A DNA stretch of 64,000 nt from Pseudoscleropodium purum (Eukaryota > Streptophyta > Bryopsida > Hypnales > Brachytheciaceae), in contig OZ017804.1 of the NCBI GenBank assembly GCA_963969395.1, positions 1,240,001 through 1,304,000 on the forward strand. The letters are read 5' to 3'. A model generated the notes under the pieces. It did no database searches. It saw only the letters and a program-made list of their open reading frames with translations, and was not told the DNA's origin. The position numbers were made by a program, and so were the translations under genes. Positions 11,891 through 25,100 of the stretch are shown here, in pieces. The stretch's first letter is position 1. Each line of letters starts with the position of its first letter.

Positions 11891-13889
11891 TAGTGTAACT
11901 TGTCCCTTGAAGGAAGTGTATATAGTCTACTATATATATTGTAGTTATTAGGCACTCAAGGTGTATAGTGACACTTTGTGTCACTATGCACTCCCCCCCT
12001 CAATTTTTATTTAAATTTTTTTATTTTACCACCCCCACTCACCTATCATTTAGAATTTGATTTAAATTTTTTAATCTCACCCCCCCTCACCCTCACCCCC
12101 TCTTGTAATCTTCAGAATCAAAGTTCTTGACATACAATATGGGACAATTGATCCTGCATCCAATACTGTATCCGTATTCAATACCCATATTCAGTATCCG
12201 TATTCAGTATCTGTATTCAATATCCGTATTCAGTACATGTATTCAGTATGCATATCCAGTATCCATATTCAGTACCTATATTCAATATCCGTATTCAGTA
12301 CACGTATTTAGTACTTGTATCCAGTATCCGTACTCGTATTCATATTCGTATTTAGTATTTGTATTTTATATTTGAACGGCTCAGATTAAATTTCACAAGA
12401 TCAACATCTTGTGATTTTTTGAGAAATCAACGTCAATTTTGAGGGTAAGCATTTTTTTTCAAAAAAATCAACGGCTTACAAATTTTTTGAGAGAGGAGGG
12501 GGGTAACTAATGGGAAACTGGGGTGGTAGGCAAGTTTTAGTGTATAGTGATACCTACCATTATTACTACCTCTTATTTTAAATTTTTTTCCTTGTGCATT
12601 GTCCATATATTCCCTCCATCACACTAAAAATCTCCTAATTGGACATAGTGCGTGTATGATTGAACTACTCCATTTATTGATTTTGATCTTTGAGCAAGCA
12701 ATATGGAATTCAAATCAATTGCCACTCAATGAATTCCAAAAATTGCATATTTCTTTTTCAATGCTCAACGATCAAAATCAAGAAATGGATCAATTCAATG
12801 GTATATGTACTATTTCCAATTTAGAAGTTTTGAGTGGGACGAAGGAAGAACTATTTTTGATGCCTCCATTTTGTCTTTGTAGATCAACAAACTTGCCCAA
12901 TTAAAAAACTTATGTGCAACAAGCATGGGTACCATATTTAAGCATCTTTTTGAAATGAGGACAACAAACTACTCACTTAAATAGGGTAGAATTGCCTATT
13001 ACTGCCATCCACCTAATTTACCACCTGCAAGACCCTCCTATTTGCGTCAATGACCCACCTATTACCACAATCTCAACAACCCTATATCATAATGGCAATG
13101 TACTTGGGGAGCAAATGTGGTAAGCCACACTTCTACAAGTTTGCTCCTACTTCAACAAGGGTTTGTAATTTGTTTGTGCTTTAACATTTTAACTTTAAAA
13201 AATCTCAAAAATCACTCCTTGTCAAAATGTCTTCATTCTTTTAATTTGCAAATGATTTCTCTCAAACTTTTCAATCTTTGAAAAATATGGGAGTTGACAA
13301 ATAACTTCTCCAAAGTTCCTAAATAAGAAATTTGTGTATTAATAGGTAGTTCTACCTTAGTCATATTTATTTTGTTCATGGACTTCAATTAACCAAATTT
13401 GTTAAATGTTGTATTTCAAAGTGCCTAATGTAATGTCATGTTCAGTAGTCTTGAGTAATAAAAATTAGGGTAACTAGGGTTCACTCCACCACTGAAACTA
13501 GTAAGACACTAAGCTTGTCATTTGAAGTGGGCGCTGTAGGTTGAATTTTGTGTTCTACATGGTAATTATAAAAAAAATATTTTGTGCCATGTTAACTTCA
13601 TGTTCTTCATGTGACTCCTAACTAATTTGGGGTCTCTAATTGAAAATATGAATTCAAACTTTGCAAATTTTATCATAAGTGACAAATATAAAATTCTTGT
13701 ATTCCTTAGGATTAAATTAACCCTCCCAGTTGACCTTGAATGACAAGTTTAGCACCCCACTGACAAATGATGAATTTTCTAAGAGATCACATTGTAAATG
13801 ATAGAGTGGACCCATCATCGATGCAAGTTTCAACTTCTTAGGTAATGGTGGCATTGGCTATTTTATAAAATTTTCATGCTTACTGAACA
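11891..13889. other. Unassigned stretch containing a minisatellite
   Basis: AT-rich DNA with C-rich patches (11992-12000, 12080-12100) that become G-rich again near 12495-12530 (gaggagggggg), so the minisatellite is flanked by roughly inverted pyrimidine/purine patches. The frame at 12599-12904 has no recognisable domain or splice partners and is not called as a gene. Confidence 0.5.
12166..12364. repeat. 12-bp-period minisatellite
   Basis: About 16 tandem copies of a degenerate unit close to GTATTCAGTATC, with variants such as gtattcaatatc and gtacacgtattt. Because 12 is a multiple of 3, the array stays open in one frame and yields a spurious Tyr/Ile/Ser-rich translation. Variation between units indicates an old array. 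Confidence 0.85.
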
Positions 13890-14221
13890 ATAACCCCTAA
13901 ACAAACAAGGCATTTTTTGGTTACAGATTGTTAAAACTGCCACTTTTTAGGGAAGTGAGAAAAAAATGAAAGAAAAAAGTTTAATATTTTCAAAATTCAA
14001 CTACTTAAATTTTTTTTAGACTACTATGGGAATGTGTAAAAAAATTCAAAAACTTTGATTACATAGATTAAAAATTATAACATTTGAAGTTAGAAGAATT
14101 TTTATTTCCAATCTTGCATGACAAGGTCAACAAACTTTAACTCCTCCTAAAGTTAGTTTTTTCTACTTTACATGTTTTTTTTTGTTTTTTTTTAAATTTG
14201 TATTTTTTATCATGTAAATTA
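13890..14221 (+). mobile_element. Truncated C-like TIR element
   Basis: It begins TAACCCCTAAAC at 13890 and continues with an aaggcattttttgg...actgccacttttt...ccac/tatggg order of landmarks related to the C-family copy at 10976. It is cut off where the next B-family copy begins near 14222. The left TTAA has decayed to ATAA, and the right end is not visible. It is interpreted as an old copy interrupted or truncated by the neighbouring element. Confidence 0.45.
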
Positions 14222-15177
14222 TATCCCCTAAATAATTTTGACTATGTTTTCACCAAAACCGCTTTCAAACTGCCATTTCTAGTATATATGTACCAAATTT
14301 TAGAAAATAAAACATTTTTGGATATATATAATTGTAGGATCTTGTAGTAAGCTTGTTTGAAAATATGTAGAAAATTTTCACAAATTTCCACCATGTAAAT
14401 TGCAAGATATTAGCATTTGAGGTGACAAATTTCCTTTTTTTGGTCTTGCGAAAATCTAGGCAGTTGTACTTCAAAAGGTCACATTTGTATGAAAAAATTT
14501 CCAAAATGGTGGTTAATCTTTGATCTAATTCGTCAGATCAAGTTGGCTACATGCTTGAAAAATTTCAAATTGTTTGGAAATTATACAACATATAGGAAAA
14601 AAATAATAAGTAGAAGAGAATAGAGAATGATTCAAAATACTAAATTGTTAACAATTTATTTCTTGAATTGAAAAATCCCAATTCCAATGGTTGTAATGTT
14701 GCAATAAAAAATCTACATCCAGTGTTTTTATTTTTTTCCCAAAATACTGAAAATTGAGTTAAATAAAGGACTTCAAAGTTTGTCTTAGAGTAGAGTTTTA
14801 ATGATGACCCGCAAACTCCCGCAAACTGAAATTCCTCATAACTTTTGATTCATTAATCAAAATGGAATGATTCAAATCCTTCCAAGCATACATAAATCTA
14901 AAAAAAAAATTTCAAATTTTAATTTTTTAAGAAAATGATTTTTGAAGAAGTTTTTTTTTCCTGCTTAGGTTGTCCATTGAGCAATGGAAAGTATGTATCA
15001 TATAATAACTTTTTAACCATGTAGTCAAAAGTTATGAAAATTGTTGAGCCTTAAAGCTACTCCTTGGGCACATGTTGTGTTAAAATTTTAAAGAAAATAA
15101 ATAAAAACTTTATTTGTAGTGATTTGTCCAAAATTTCTATGTTGTCCCAAAATGGAGTTTGGGTGTTTAGAGGATAT
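14222..15177 (+). mobile_element. TIR element, B family, copy 1 (decayed ends)
   Basis: The left end reads tatCCCCTAAAT followed by the family sequence ttttgactatgttttcacc. The right end is tttagaggatata, with the preceding family motif decayed to cccaaaatggagtttggg. The interior is highly similar to the copies at 42367 and 61263, including aacttttgattcatt and the taggatcttgta block. The TTAA at both ends is mutated to a TATA-like sequence. It is non-autonomous. Confidence 0.7.
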
Positions 15178-15526
15178 ACTTATTAAATTTCAAAGTTATA
15201 GGAAGAATTTTTCACATGATGCTCAATGTTTTTTGGAATACTCCAAAAGTTTAGGGCAATATAACTTTTGATTTAAGTGAAAAATAAATCATATTCCTAC
15301 TAAGAAAGTACATGTTCACAATTTGTGTCAAAATCTTGAAGAACATATGTTTAAAAATGACTTCATATACACCAACTAGTTTGTTTAATGGTCATTTGGT
15401 CTTTTGAAGGTTAATGGTTTTGCTGTAGGATGAAGAATCAAAATGTCAATTTCATAAAATTGTTATATTCCATGACTTTTTTTCCTTAGAGCACCAACTA
15501 TGTAACCATTAAAAGAAATTAATAGG

Positions 15527-16810
15527 GTAGTTGTAAGAAACACCTATTGTTTTGGACTCAAAATGGAGTTAGTACTAGAGTACTATGACTTTTAGAATAT
15601 TTAAAAATAAAATTAAAAAAATATTTTTGAAAGCATACAAAATAACATATGTGTGAAAATTCAAGCCTAAAAAATTTATTTCTAAAAGTTATATACAACA
15701 AAAGAGTGATGGAAAATGCAAGAATACATATACTTTCAAATTTGATTTTTAGAATATAGTAAAAAAATTCAAATAAAAAAATCCATTATTTCTAACTTGA
15801 AGACGCTCCTACTCAACCATTTGCATCTTTGAGAAATAAAAATTGTGTTCTCTAAATTGAATTTTTAATTTGTATTTACAATAAATTAATAGACCTTTGA
15901 GCACACTATTTTTTCTTTCTCAAAAATCTTTGGTCTTTTGGGGGAAGTTTAGGTCTTAATAGAGAGGCAAGTTGAGAGTTCTTCACATGATCCTAAAGTG
16001 CTAAGCTAAAGAATCAAAATATAGAGCCAACAAGTTTGAAGCAACTAATAAATTGCATTGTAGAACCATTAATTCTTTATTAAATTGAATGATGTAGCTA
16101 TTTTATTATTAGGTCATTATAAAAAACGCTTATTCCTTTTTTTTACCCTTAGTCTTAGACAAGTGGTTTGGGGCTCATAACTTTTTATATTGTATGTTTG
16201 TTTTCTATGAAATTTGAAATGAAGGTACATTTATTAGTTTTAAACGTTCAAAATATTTCTTCCAATTTAAAAAAAAATTTGAAATTCATAAATTTTCCCT
16301 TGTTGGATATCTACCTTGGCCATTTTAAGAGATTTTAGTATCAATTCCAATCAAAAATATAAATTTGAAAGTCAAAATTAGAATACAAAGAGTTATACTC
16401 AAATTACACAATTCTACCAAGAGATTATTTTAAAATAGTAAAGTATCTACATTCTACACGAGTTCAAAATGCACTCCTATGTGGTGTATATGCACACAAA
16501 ACACAATTTTTATTTCCCGAAGATGAAAATGGTTGAGCAAGAACATCTTTAAGTTAGAAAAGATGGATATTTGAATTTGAATTTTTTTACTATTTTCTAA
16601 AAGTCAAATTCAAAAGTATCTATTTTCTTGCATTTTCCATCATTCTTTTGTTGTGTATAATTTTTAGCAATAAATTATTTATGCTTGAATTTTCACACAT
16701 ATATTTTTTGAATGCTTTACAAATTATATATTTTATTTTGTTTTAAAAGTTTTTATTCCAAGAGTCACATTATTCTAGTATTGACCCAGTTTTGAGCCAA
16801 AAATGGTACT
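15527..16810. repeat. Large imperfect inverted repeat (hairpin element)
   Basis: The left arm (about 15545-15860) is the inverse of the right arm (about 16500-16800). Landmark pairs include tgcaagaatacatatacttt with aaagtatctattttcttgca, aaccatttgcatctttgag with cgaagatgaaaatggttgag, and ggactcaaaatggagttag with tattgacccagttttgagcc. The spacer is about 600 bp. A further direct copy of the leftmost part (gggtagttgtaagaaacacc) recurs near 16982 as gggtaattgcaaggaacac. The structure resembles a foldback or MITE-type element, but no target duplication was found. Confidence 0.6.
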
Positions 16811-18439
16811 TCCTTTGTCCTACTAAAAACCTCCTAATCAAGCTCAATCTTTGTCTCACTAATTTTTTTTTTGATTTCAATCGTTGAATAAGTGTTGGTT
16901 GTGTTGAATAACCTCATAGAGCTAAGTCATAAGTGATTAGGGAGCATTATACTAGTTGCTTCTTCAAATAGTCATGTTGGGGGTAATTGCAAGGAACACT
17001 TGTTGTTTTTGTTGCATTGTCTATAATATTCATGATTTTTTTGGGAGTACTATAAAGTTAGAAAAAAAATTAGAAAAAAATTAGAAGAACATATTCAATG
17101 TATACACCTTTAAAAAAAAGGTACCCTAGGAAGGAAAAATATAGACTTATTTTAAGTAGGAGAACTAGAAAAGTGCAAAATCTCATGAAAATAGGTACTC
17201 TGACGTTTTAGTTTGTAAAAAACAGGATTTTTTTTTTAAAGAAACAAAAAATTTGGCAATTTAAGAAGACTTTATGGTAAAGATATTTGACCAAAACAAT
17301 GATTTTGAAACCATTTTCAATGTTCAAAATTGTGCATGCAAAGGAGCCTTGTTTGCATGAATGTAGAGGACATAAAATAATGTTTTTTAAAAGAATTTTT
17401 CGGTGGTCACATGCCTCTCTAGTGTGGAAATAGACCACACAAATTTGAGCTCTAAATCATTAATTTTTGATAGTCCTTAGTACTAAAAATCTCTAAATCG
17501 CAAAGTGTGACAAATTAGCTAAGTTTAAATATAAAATTATTTTTGAAATTTTATGAAAAATAAATTCTCCAATTATTGTCTAAATGTTGATCTTCTCAAA
17601 AAATTTGAAGTACATTGACTTCAATCTACAAAAGATATGGCCAATCACAACTTAGAAACTACAAGTGTAACGCAAAATAGTACTAGTGTTTCTTTGCATT
17701 CACCCGTTGACAATGAATTCAATGATTACTTGGGTGCTATGAAAATTGTTCATGAAGGGGGCTAGGTTTCATTGTTTGCATATTTAGATTGAAAGAAAAT
17801 ATTTAAAAAAAATTCCATTGTTGCTACCAACTTTTAAATCATCAATAATAACAAGTAGTAGCATTTAAGAACAATTCTCAAATATGATACTTTCTGCATT
17901 GATTTTGGATGCTTGAACAATGGTGCCTAAGCTAGATGTGATGTGTTGTTGGTTTTTGAATGCATGTATTATTGGCACAAAAAATTAAAAATATAGTTAA
18001 TCCTTCATGGAGAAGATTCTTGGAGGTTTTTAGTAAGAAAGAGGAAGTAGGTATTTCTTGCAACTACCCCAATATAATGTGTATGTTGGCATTGTCATAT
18101 GTTTTGTGCACCCATTCATATGATCTTTTGTGTCACAACCATTTTATGTGCCCTTTCACAACTATACATTTACTATTGTCTTTTCTATTTTTCTATATTT
18201 GAACAAATTATTTTGTACTCCTTTCACATTTGTTTTAAAATTCTACTACAAAGTTTTGAACTTATAAATTAAACTCTTTGTTTTAATTTAATACAATATT
18301 CAAATTCAGTTAGAGAAGTAGTAAGAATCGTAAACTTATTGTACTGTACATCTATTTAAAGATTCTAAATATTACAAATTATATAATCCTCTTATGTAAG
18401 AAAAAATAAAAGTAGTCGAATGGAATTAGAATTTAGAGT
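16811..18439. other. AT-rich gene-free stretch
   Basis: It includes a partial direct repeat of the preceding hairpin's left arm near 16980-17060. Short frames at 17208-17438 and 17960-18202 have no features of real exons. Nothing else is supported. Confidence 0.5.
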
Positions 18440-21400
18440 TCCATCTTTTTGAAGACTCAATTTAATCTATTGAACGTTCGTTTTTTCTTGACTCCGTTTC
18501 CAGTCATGCATAACTTCATCCCGGCCAGTCACTGATTCTAGTATATATGTTGAAATTGCGCGCAATCACAGACACCAACCATGCCGGCCATTGTTGGATC
18601 TGGACTGTCTCTGCATGATCAATAGCAGGCAAGCTAATCTGTGACTGAGGTTAGGCTAGGTTTGCTTCAATAGGAATTGCACGCTGTGAGGGATACAAGC
18701 TGGATAATGAGCTCCTTCATGAGTTAATGAATTCTGTCTGGAAATAACTTTGCCAATTCCCGTGAACTGCAATGAAGCGCGAATTGAACATGCACCAATA
18801 ATGCATGCCATTGCAGGCCAAGTTAACGATCGACCAGGAATTAAACATACCAAAAATATATTATGTAATTAAAATGAAGTCTGCTAGCACTTGTATCAGT
18901 TGTGCGATCTCCTTCAATTCAATTCAATTCGATTCAATTCAAGCATGCATACGATTATAATATGCACCCGCGCAGTTCAGGAGGTCAAGTGCATGGCTGC
19001 TACTGCATACAGCATTCAGCTGCACACATCAATTTCGTTTTCAAAGATGCCTCAGCAACGTTTTTCAGAAAACAATCAAATATGCATGAAAATTTTGGAA
19101 CACACTTTAGTAAATAATCAAACATGCAGCGTTTTCAGTAAATTAAACATGTATGAGATCGTTGTTCAATAAGGACAACGTTCGTAGCACATGTATTACA
19201 TCGCTTGGCCTGAAAAATGATTCTACACCTATGCTAGCTTTCCATACATGTATATATGTCACAACCTCTGGCGCGGGAATTGCACCATTTTATCGAAATT
19301 AAGGATTGCACAGATCTGCTCGACCTGGAATGTGGGCCTGCTGTCGACGAATCATCACATGATGGAGCTAGTGTACTTGCGAGCAAGAGATCGAGACCTA
19401 TAAACCGATAGACGTACAATTTCAGCTCGTGGAGGCAAAGTGCGCCATCTACTTTCAGTTGAGCAGTGATCGAGGGCTGACTACATTCCATCGAACCTCG
19501 ACCCCATTCCACACTCCGACTGGAAGTGATATTAATTAACTATCGTGAGTACGTACGGTGGCAGCTGGCTGAGAAAGTGCTGCTGTGCCTCTGGTTTTGG
19601 ATAAGTTAAGGTGTATCATGTGTGGTCGGAATAATTGTATGTGACCACTGAGCGCAAGAGTTCAGTGCAGTGCATGAATGATTGGTTAGTGCTGGTCCAG
19701 TCCGGTGGCCTTGGACCCACACAGAAAACCATCAGCTTGCCATTCATCCTAGCACCAGGAAAATGAAACAACACTCACTCAGGAAATGGCAGAATGGACG
19801 CCTCGCTCGCCCGATGGTGATAATTTAAATTCCAAAGGCCGCTATTCGTAATTACATCAGCGTCTTCCAGCGTTTGTCCTGAAAATTCAGCGCTGTACCT
19901 GCTCCCCTCCAACGAATTCTTTTGCTGGTAGAGATGATGATAAGGATCTAATTAGAATCTGATTTGGAGTCCCGAGTGGAAACGGTACTAACTAGATTAC
20001 GCAGTATTTAGATCGAGTGGTCGAGTTTGTCAATGTTACGAAAACAGAGTTTAATTCGAGATTAGGAGTACCATGTACCTCAGGATTTCATTGGAGAGTG
20101 AGCATATTAATATTCGTCCTAGTTAACTGTGGTGCTGCACAGCGTCCTGCTACATGGATACCTTAGTTCCACGGCTGACAAATTGAACACATGAGGTTGG
20201 GCTGCCTTCTATATATCTTGCTTCATGCATGGTCTGCGGTGCTGGCAGTCAAGGACGCCGTCGTCGCTGGTCTGAATAATAACAGACCAACGCGAGACAA
20301 ACATATTGTGATTTAGAGCACGTGCCTGTGACGAGACCCTGCCGATAACCCTTGCGCTCGACGAATGAAGTTACGTGAATCTGAATAATATCTATTTCGT
20401 TAAATTGGTGGCATTCCATACGTTTCCTATATTTTACCGTTATGTACATGTACGTCACAATTTTTTTGAAATTGACTATTAATGGCATGGGATTGGGCCG
20501 GTGGCCGCAGGAAAATCGATCGGCGTTCTTGGATATAACGTCAATTTCGACTTGGGTGCGGGTCAGGCCGCGCGGCCTGAAACCAAAATCTAAATCTGTC
20601 CGTCTGAAATTAGACCTTCGTGAAGATATGCGTCACAATTTTGGCGAAATATCGCAAGTTTAACGAAATGGAACTTCTATAAAGAGCTGGTCCGGGAGCT
20701 GGTCCGGGACACATTACATCACATTACATCACATTACAGAGAGGGTTCACGACGTTTTTATGCGGGTCCCTGTCGGGACCGACAATCAATATTACTTTAC
20801 AGAGGTTTATTACTTTAGAGAGTGCTGTTTACTAGAAGTTCTTCTGTGTACAGATCTGAGATTAATCTGTATACGCATGTCCCATTATCGATTAATTGGA
20901 AGAGTTAATTAGCTAGATAAATGGTCGCACATGCCTTTGATTCTCATGCCTGCTCTATGTGTTGACTGGCATGGGGTCAGATTCGATTGAAGGCAAAGCA
21001 TAGTAACTGAGTGACGAGCAAGTTTGACTAACTGATGAAGCTAGTTTGTGCTGCGAGACTCGTGCCCCGGAGGTGGCTAGCTAGATAGTCCCGACTTGCG
21101 TGCACCTGTCGGCCTGCAGTGAGCTGTGTATGATCGAACTTTTTTGTCGGGTTGGATTTACATTTGAGCAGCCCGTCCTAGTGCAAGTAGGTGGCTGTTC
21201 AAATGAAGGTACGCTCTACCTTCGCTACCAGCGTCGAAAATTGCAATATATGCAAGGGTGGTATTGGAGAGCTTGCATGCGGCAATAAGGTTTCCGGCGC
21301 AGTTAGCATATGATTAATTCCAACTCCTGGGCCTGTTGGAATTAAGGCGAAGCAAAGTTGTTCATGATGTGTGCGAGGACTTGCCTATATCAATTCCGGA

Positions 21401-22845
21401 AATTAAATTGGCGGTATTACACGTACTTTTCGACCTTGGTTTTCACTAGCTTGCAATCGCTAGCTGTGCCGATGGGTACGCAGTTTGCATTTCATCCGCG
21501 TACAACGACTTTGTGCTCCGCTCCGCTAGCTAGGATCTCCACCTCCATCCCTTCACGCCTCTAGCTGTAAACCATTTCATGTTCTTGCTTGAGCGTCCAC
21601 TAAATTGACGTTATTGCTTACGTTCAGTAAACCTTCAGCATGCAAGGGAAATTCAACGAGATAATTTATGATCAGTCTAGAACAACACTACTATTACCCG
21701 ACTGGAAATTAATCAAGAATTCAGGCCCCATACATGTTGGGCGCAGCGAGCTTAAATTACGGAAGTGTGGTGCTTGGGCGAGAAGGTCGGTGCTAACGCA
21801 AAGTTGATTTAATTTTCTCTCTGGGTTGTTGCATCTATGACACTCGAACGTCAATTCCGGTCGCCATTTTGCATTTCCCGCCTCTTATTGTGTCGATAGA
21901 TATGCAAATTAACATGCGACGTGCATTTTGTTCGAACCATTTTCCACTGCTAAGCAAGGATTTTCACCTCAGTCCCCATCCTAGCTCTCTAAATCCTTCC
22001 TTTCCTTCCTCGACGGTTCTCCAAGCCAATTTAATGCAACTGCTCCAATATAATAAAATTAACGTTGTATGTTTTGAAACTCTGATCATGGGAATGCGCG
22101 CATTCTACTGCCATTGAGAAAATGAAATAAATTTTAAGTACCTGCCTAGACGTACTCGGAGTCTGGGACTGAAAATGAGCTGGGAATCCGATCCAAATAA
22201 CAGGCCGGATCATCAATTTTGTACGTATTCAATTATGTAAAATTGGCATTTTTCACAACTTTGACATTTATAAGACGTGAGGACTGAAACATGATTCTAT
22301 ACATGTCCTAGTTTAAGTAGATTAGGATCGCAATTTTCACGTCGGAATCACACCAATTTCATGAAACTGACGATGTGGACATTACTTTAAACTAAAAATT
22401 GCAGTGAAAGCAATACTTAGAAACAATCCGGGGAGACAATAAACAATGAATTAAACCCCATTCGAAGTTCCTACAAGCAGTACTATGTTAATTTTGATCT
22501 ACAATCAACTTGATCTCCCTAACTCTACATCTCATGAAACAATGTACACAAGCAATTCTATTGAATTATCTGTGAGTCAAAAGTATAGGGTAGATGGTCC
22601 TTCACCAACTGTGGGAACATGTACTTCTGAATTCAATATGTACATTCAATATGTGTACATTTTTAACACCAGGGGTTCAATATGAGTTACTTGTGGTAAT
22701 TAATTATGTGTCTAATTGAATTCTAATTAATCACTCCTTCCACGTACCACATCATGATATCATTGGTCGATGGTGGAGTTCTACTAAGTAAACTCCATTT
22801 CTGAGTCAATTAGACAATATTCCATTCTCCAATTGTTGTGCCTAT

Positions 22846-22858
22846 AAATATGCAAATC
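22846..22858 (+). promoter_or_regulatory. Possible TATA box
   Basis: The sequence gcctataaatatg lies about 85 bp upstream of a short open frame starting at 22937. Spacing and context (a CT-rich leader, then an ATG) fit a plant core promoter, but TATA-like words are expected by chance in this genome. Confidence 0.25.
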
Positions 22859-22936
22859 CATATACAAATTCCATTTTGTCCACAACATTGTGGATGAGGG
22901 AGCTAGGATTTCCATCCCCATCTCCTTAAGTTTATT

Positions 22937-23068
22937 ATGGACATTCAGGAAACAAACAATTCATTAGTTGAAGAGCTCGCACTGGCTAATGTTGCTTACT
23001 CCCATGCCAATGTAAGCTTCAGTATGCCCAACTTTGAAGGTGAGCATGCATCTGTGGCCTTCTGTTAA
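22937..23068 (+). CDS. Possible first exon, unidentified
   Basis: An ATG with a TATA-like element upstream opens a 43-codon frame beginning MDIQETNNSLVEELALANVA. It has ordinary amino-acid composition, unlike neighbouring chance frames. Two good donor sites lie inside it: gtaagc after codon 25 and gtgagc after codon 34. It could therefore be the first exon of a longer gene. No downstream exon could be joined convincingly; one candidate with a consistent phase is near 23727-23763, ending at a gtaagt donor. The family is not recognised, and the whole call may be wrong. Confidence 0.2.
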   Translation: MDIQETNNSLVEELALANVAYSHANVSFSMPNFEGEHASVAFC

Positions 23069-25008
23069 AGCTTCACTGAACTGGTCAGATCTGAACTAGT
23101 AAACAGATGTTGAGTGTTGATCTTTGCTTCAGAAGTAGGTTGCGATTTCTTCTCCAGAAATTTCCTATTCACATCAATTAGTACATACACACTCCTCATG
23201 CAGCCGACATATAATTATGTGTGGGTATTTTCTATGCATAGAAACTTCACCAGGAAATTCAGGCAAACACATGTACATCCATCACAGAGACATCTACTGA
23301 TGCTAGCCTGGTCACCAGCATGCTGGAAGTAAGGTACTCATTGAACTGCTCCCAAACCTGCTCAATTAAGTACAACACATCTTCCTCAGTCCTGCATTGG
23401 TCCAGGCTCCGTTTCCTTTGGAGGTTTATTTAGTTTGGAGCTAGCTGCCCCTTTTCTTTCATTAAATTGCAGATAACGTAAGCAACTTGATGTTCTCCCA
23501 TAGTCCTATGGGGGCAGCGATACCACTTCAGTTTGGTTCCTTGCATTGCATTGTATTGCATTGTGGAGTGTGGAGCAGATCGGAGCTGCTAGTAATGAAA
23601 TCGTTCTTTCCATGAACAGTGCAAGTGGTCCTATGAATTATCATTGTGTTTTCCAGTGCCCTCACATGTACTGCACTGCACTGCACTGCACAACAGAGTG
23701 TAACTTATTTACGTACAGTACAGGCTCACAAGGAGTTACCCCAAGTGCATCAAGCAGCTCTGTAAGTTTTGTGTGTATGTGTATCAAATATGATGTGCAC
23801 TTTGTCTTGACTTGTGGACATGATTACATTTTATCTCAAATTGGGAAGCCCACGTGAGTTTGAAAATCCAATCCTCACCAACTCAAACATATTGAGATCG
23901 ATGTTTCTTATGCCAAGGATGCCTCTTACTGCAAATGTTGTACCAATTATACCAGCCCTAGTATACATATACATGCCACTCCTTCCTCAGAAGTGGGGGT
24001 GCTACTGGTGCCATGAATTTGATCATGATGTAGGTACACCCTGAATGAAGCATATGTGGGAACTTTCTTTTTGCTGACGGTGACTGGCACTCCGCCCTCC
24101 CTCTGGCTGCGTCGTCCAGGATATTAAAAAAACAGAACCCTTGAATGTAATGCAATGCAATGCAATGTAAGTAAGTAAGTAGCATCAACAGTAAGCTTAC
24201 ATGCGTGCGTGCCCCATGAGATCCATCAAAGGCTGACTACATTCTTCAGTGCCTACTAGAGAGGTCTCGCGAGTCATGACCATGACATGTCTCCCACTGT
24301 CCTCTCCTTCCATTTGTCCCTCCACACCAGCCTGTCAACTTCAGCTTCGTTCCCCCAAAGTTTGCCCCAGTCAGTGGAGTAAGCTTAACTCATCTCTGGG
24401 AATGTTCGATGAGGGAGAAGCTGGAAGGAAGGAGGGAAGCTTACCAGTAGACAATCCAGGATGGGGGCCTTGGGCAGGGATTGTGCACAGACAGAGCCCC
24501 TTGGCCCCCTTGCCAGCATCATTGGCGTGTCCTGCCCATCCATCCTCTCTGCAGCGTGCAGTACAAATTGGAGGCCCTTCTGGTCTAGTGTAGTAAGGGA
24601 TGCATGTTTGGCAGACAGGAAGGAAGGACTGGACTGGACTGGACTGGAATCTAAGTTACAGCAGCTTGTACTCCATACGTAGGAAGGGTTGGAGAAGATT
24701 ACAACACTGCTCTTTCTCAGGAGTGATCAAGGCTCCGTCAATTAAGATAGTGTCTTACTGGATTGGCCTTTGCCCAAGGCCCAAATGCTCTATGGAAACC
24801 CACAAGCAAGGAAGTAAATTAAAAGGATGAAATGATGGCGGTTTACGAAGATCTGGGAGTACCATACACTGCTGGCCAATCAAGGCATGCATTGCATGGA
24901 AGAGACCAGACAAGAGGGCAGAAAGTGGGCAGCTACAGAAAGGGAAGCAAAAAAACACCCGGTGTCAAGAGCATGCTGGAAAAAGGGGGACTAATGCAGC
25001 CTCGATCA

Positions 25009-25100
25009 AGTGGGGGGAGAGAGGGGGAGAGAGAGGGAGAGAGCAAGAGGGAGAAGAGGGAGAGGGAACCAGAGGGGGCAAGAGAGGGGGAGAGAGGGAT
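25009..25100 (+). repeat. Purine-rich (GA/GGGAGA) tract
   Basis: About 90 bases that are almost entirely G and A, with GGGGGAGAGA-like units, mark the right edge of the GC-richer island. Frames across it translate into Arg/Glu/Gly repeats and are not genes. Confidence 0.85.

Larger units (their letters stand above)
18440..25100. other. GC-richer island with short pentanucleotide arrays
   Basis: Base composition changes visibly here from about 30% to well above 40% GC, and the sequence is dense in words such as gcatgc, agctagct and gtacgt. Short tandem arrays are scattered through it: ATTCA near 18917, CATTACATCA near 20713, ATTGC near 23545, CTGCA near 23682, ATGCA and GTAA near 24143-24180, and GGACT near 24627. 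None of the TTAA elements common elsewhere lies in it. Many short frames exist on both strands, but none has a recognised domain. It could be a conserved intergenic or regulatory block, a long non-coding transcript, or a segment translocated from another compartment. Confidence 0.55.

Noticed and set aside
12127..12375. 82-codon frame rich in Tyr, Ile and Ser
   Set aside because: It is the translation of a 12-bp minisatellite, kept open because the period is a multiple of three.
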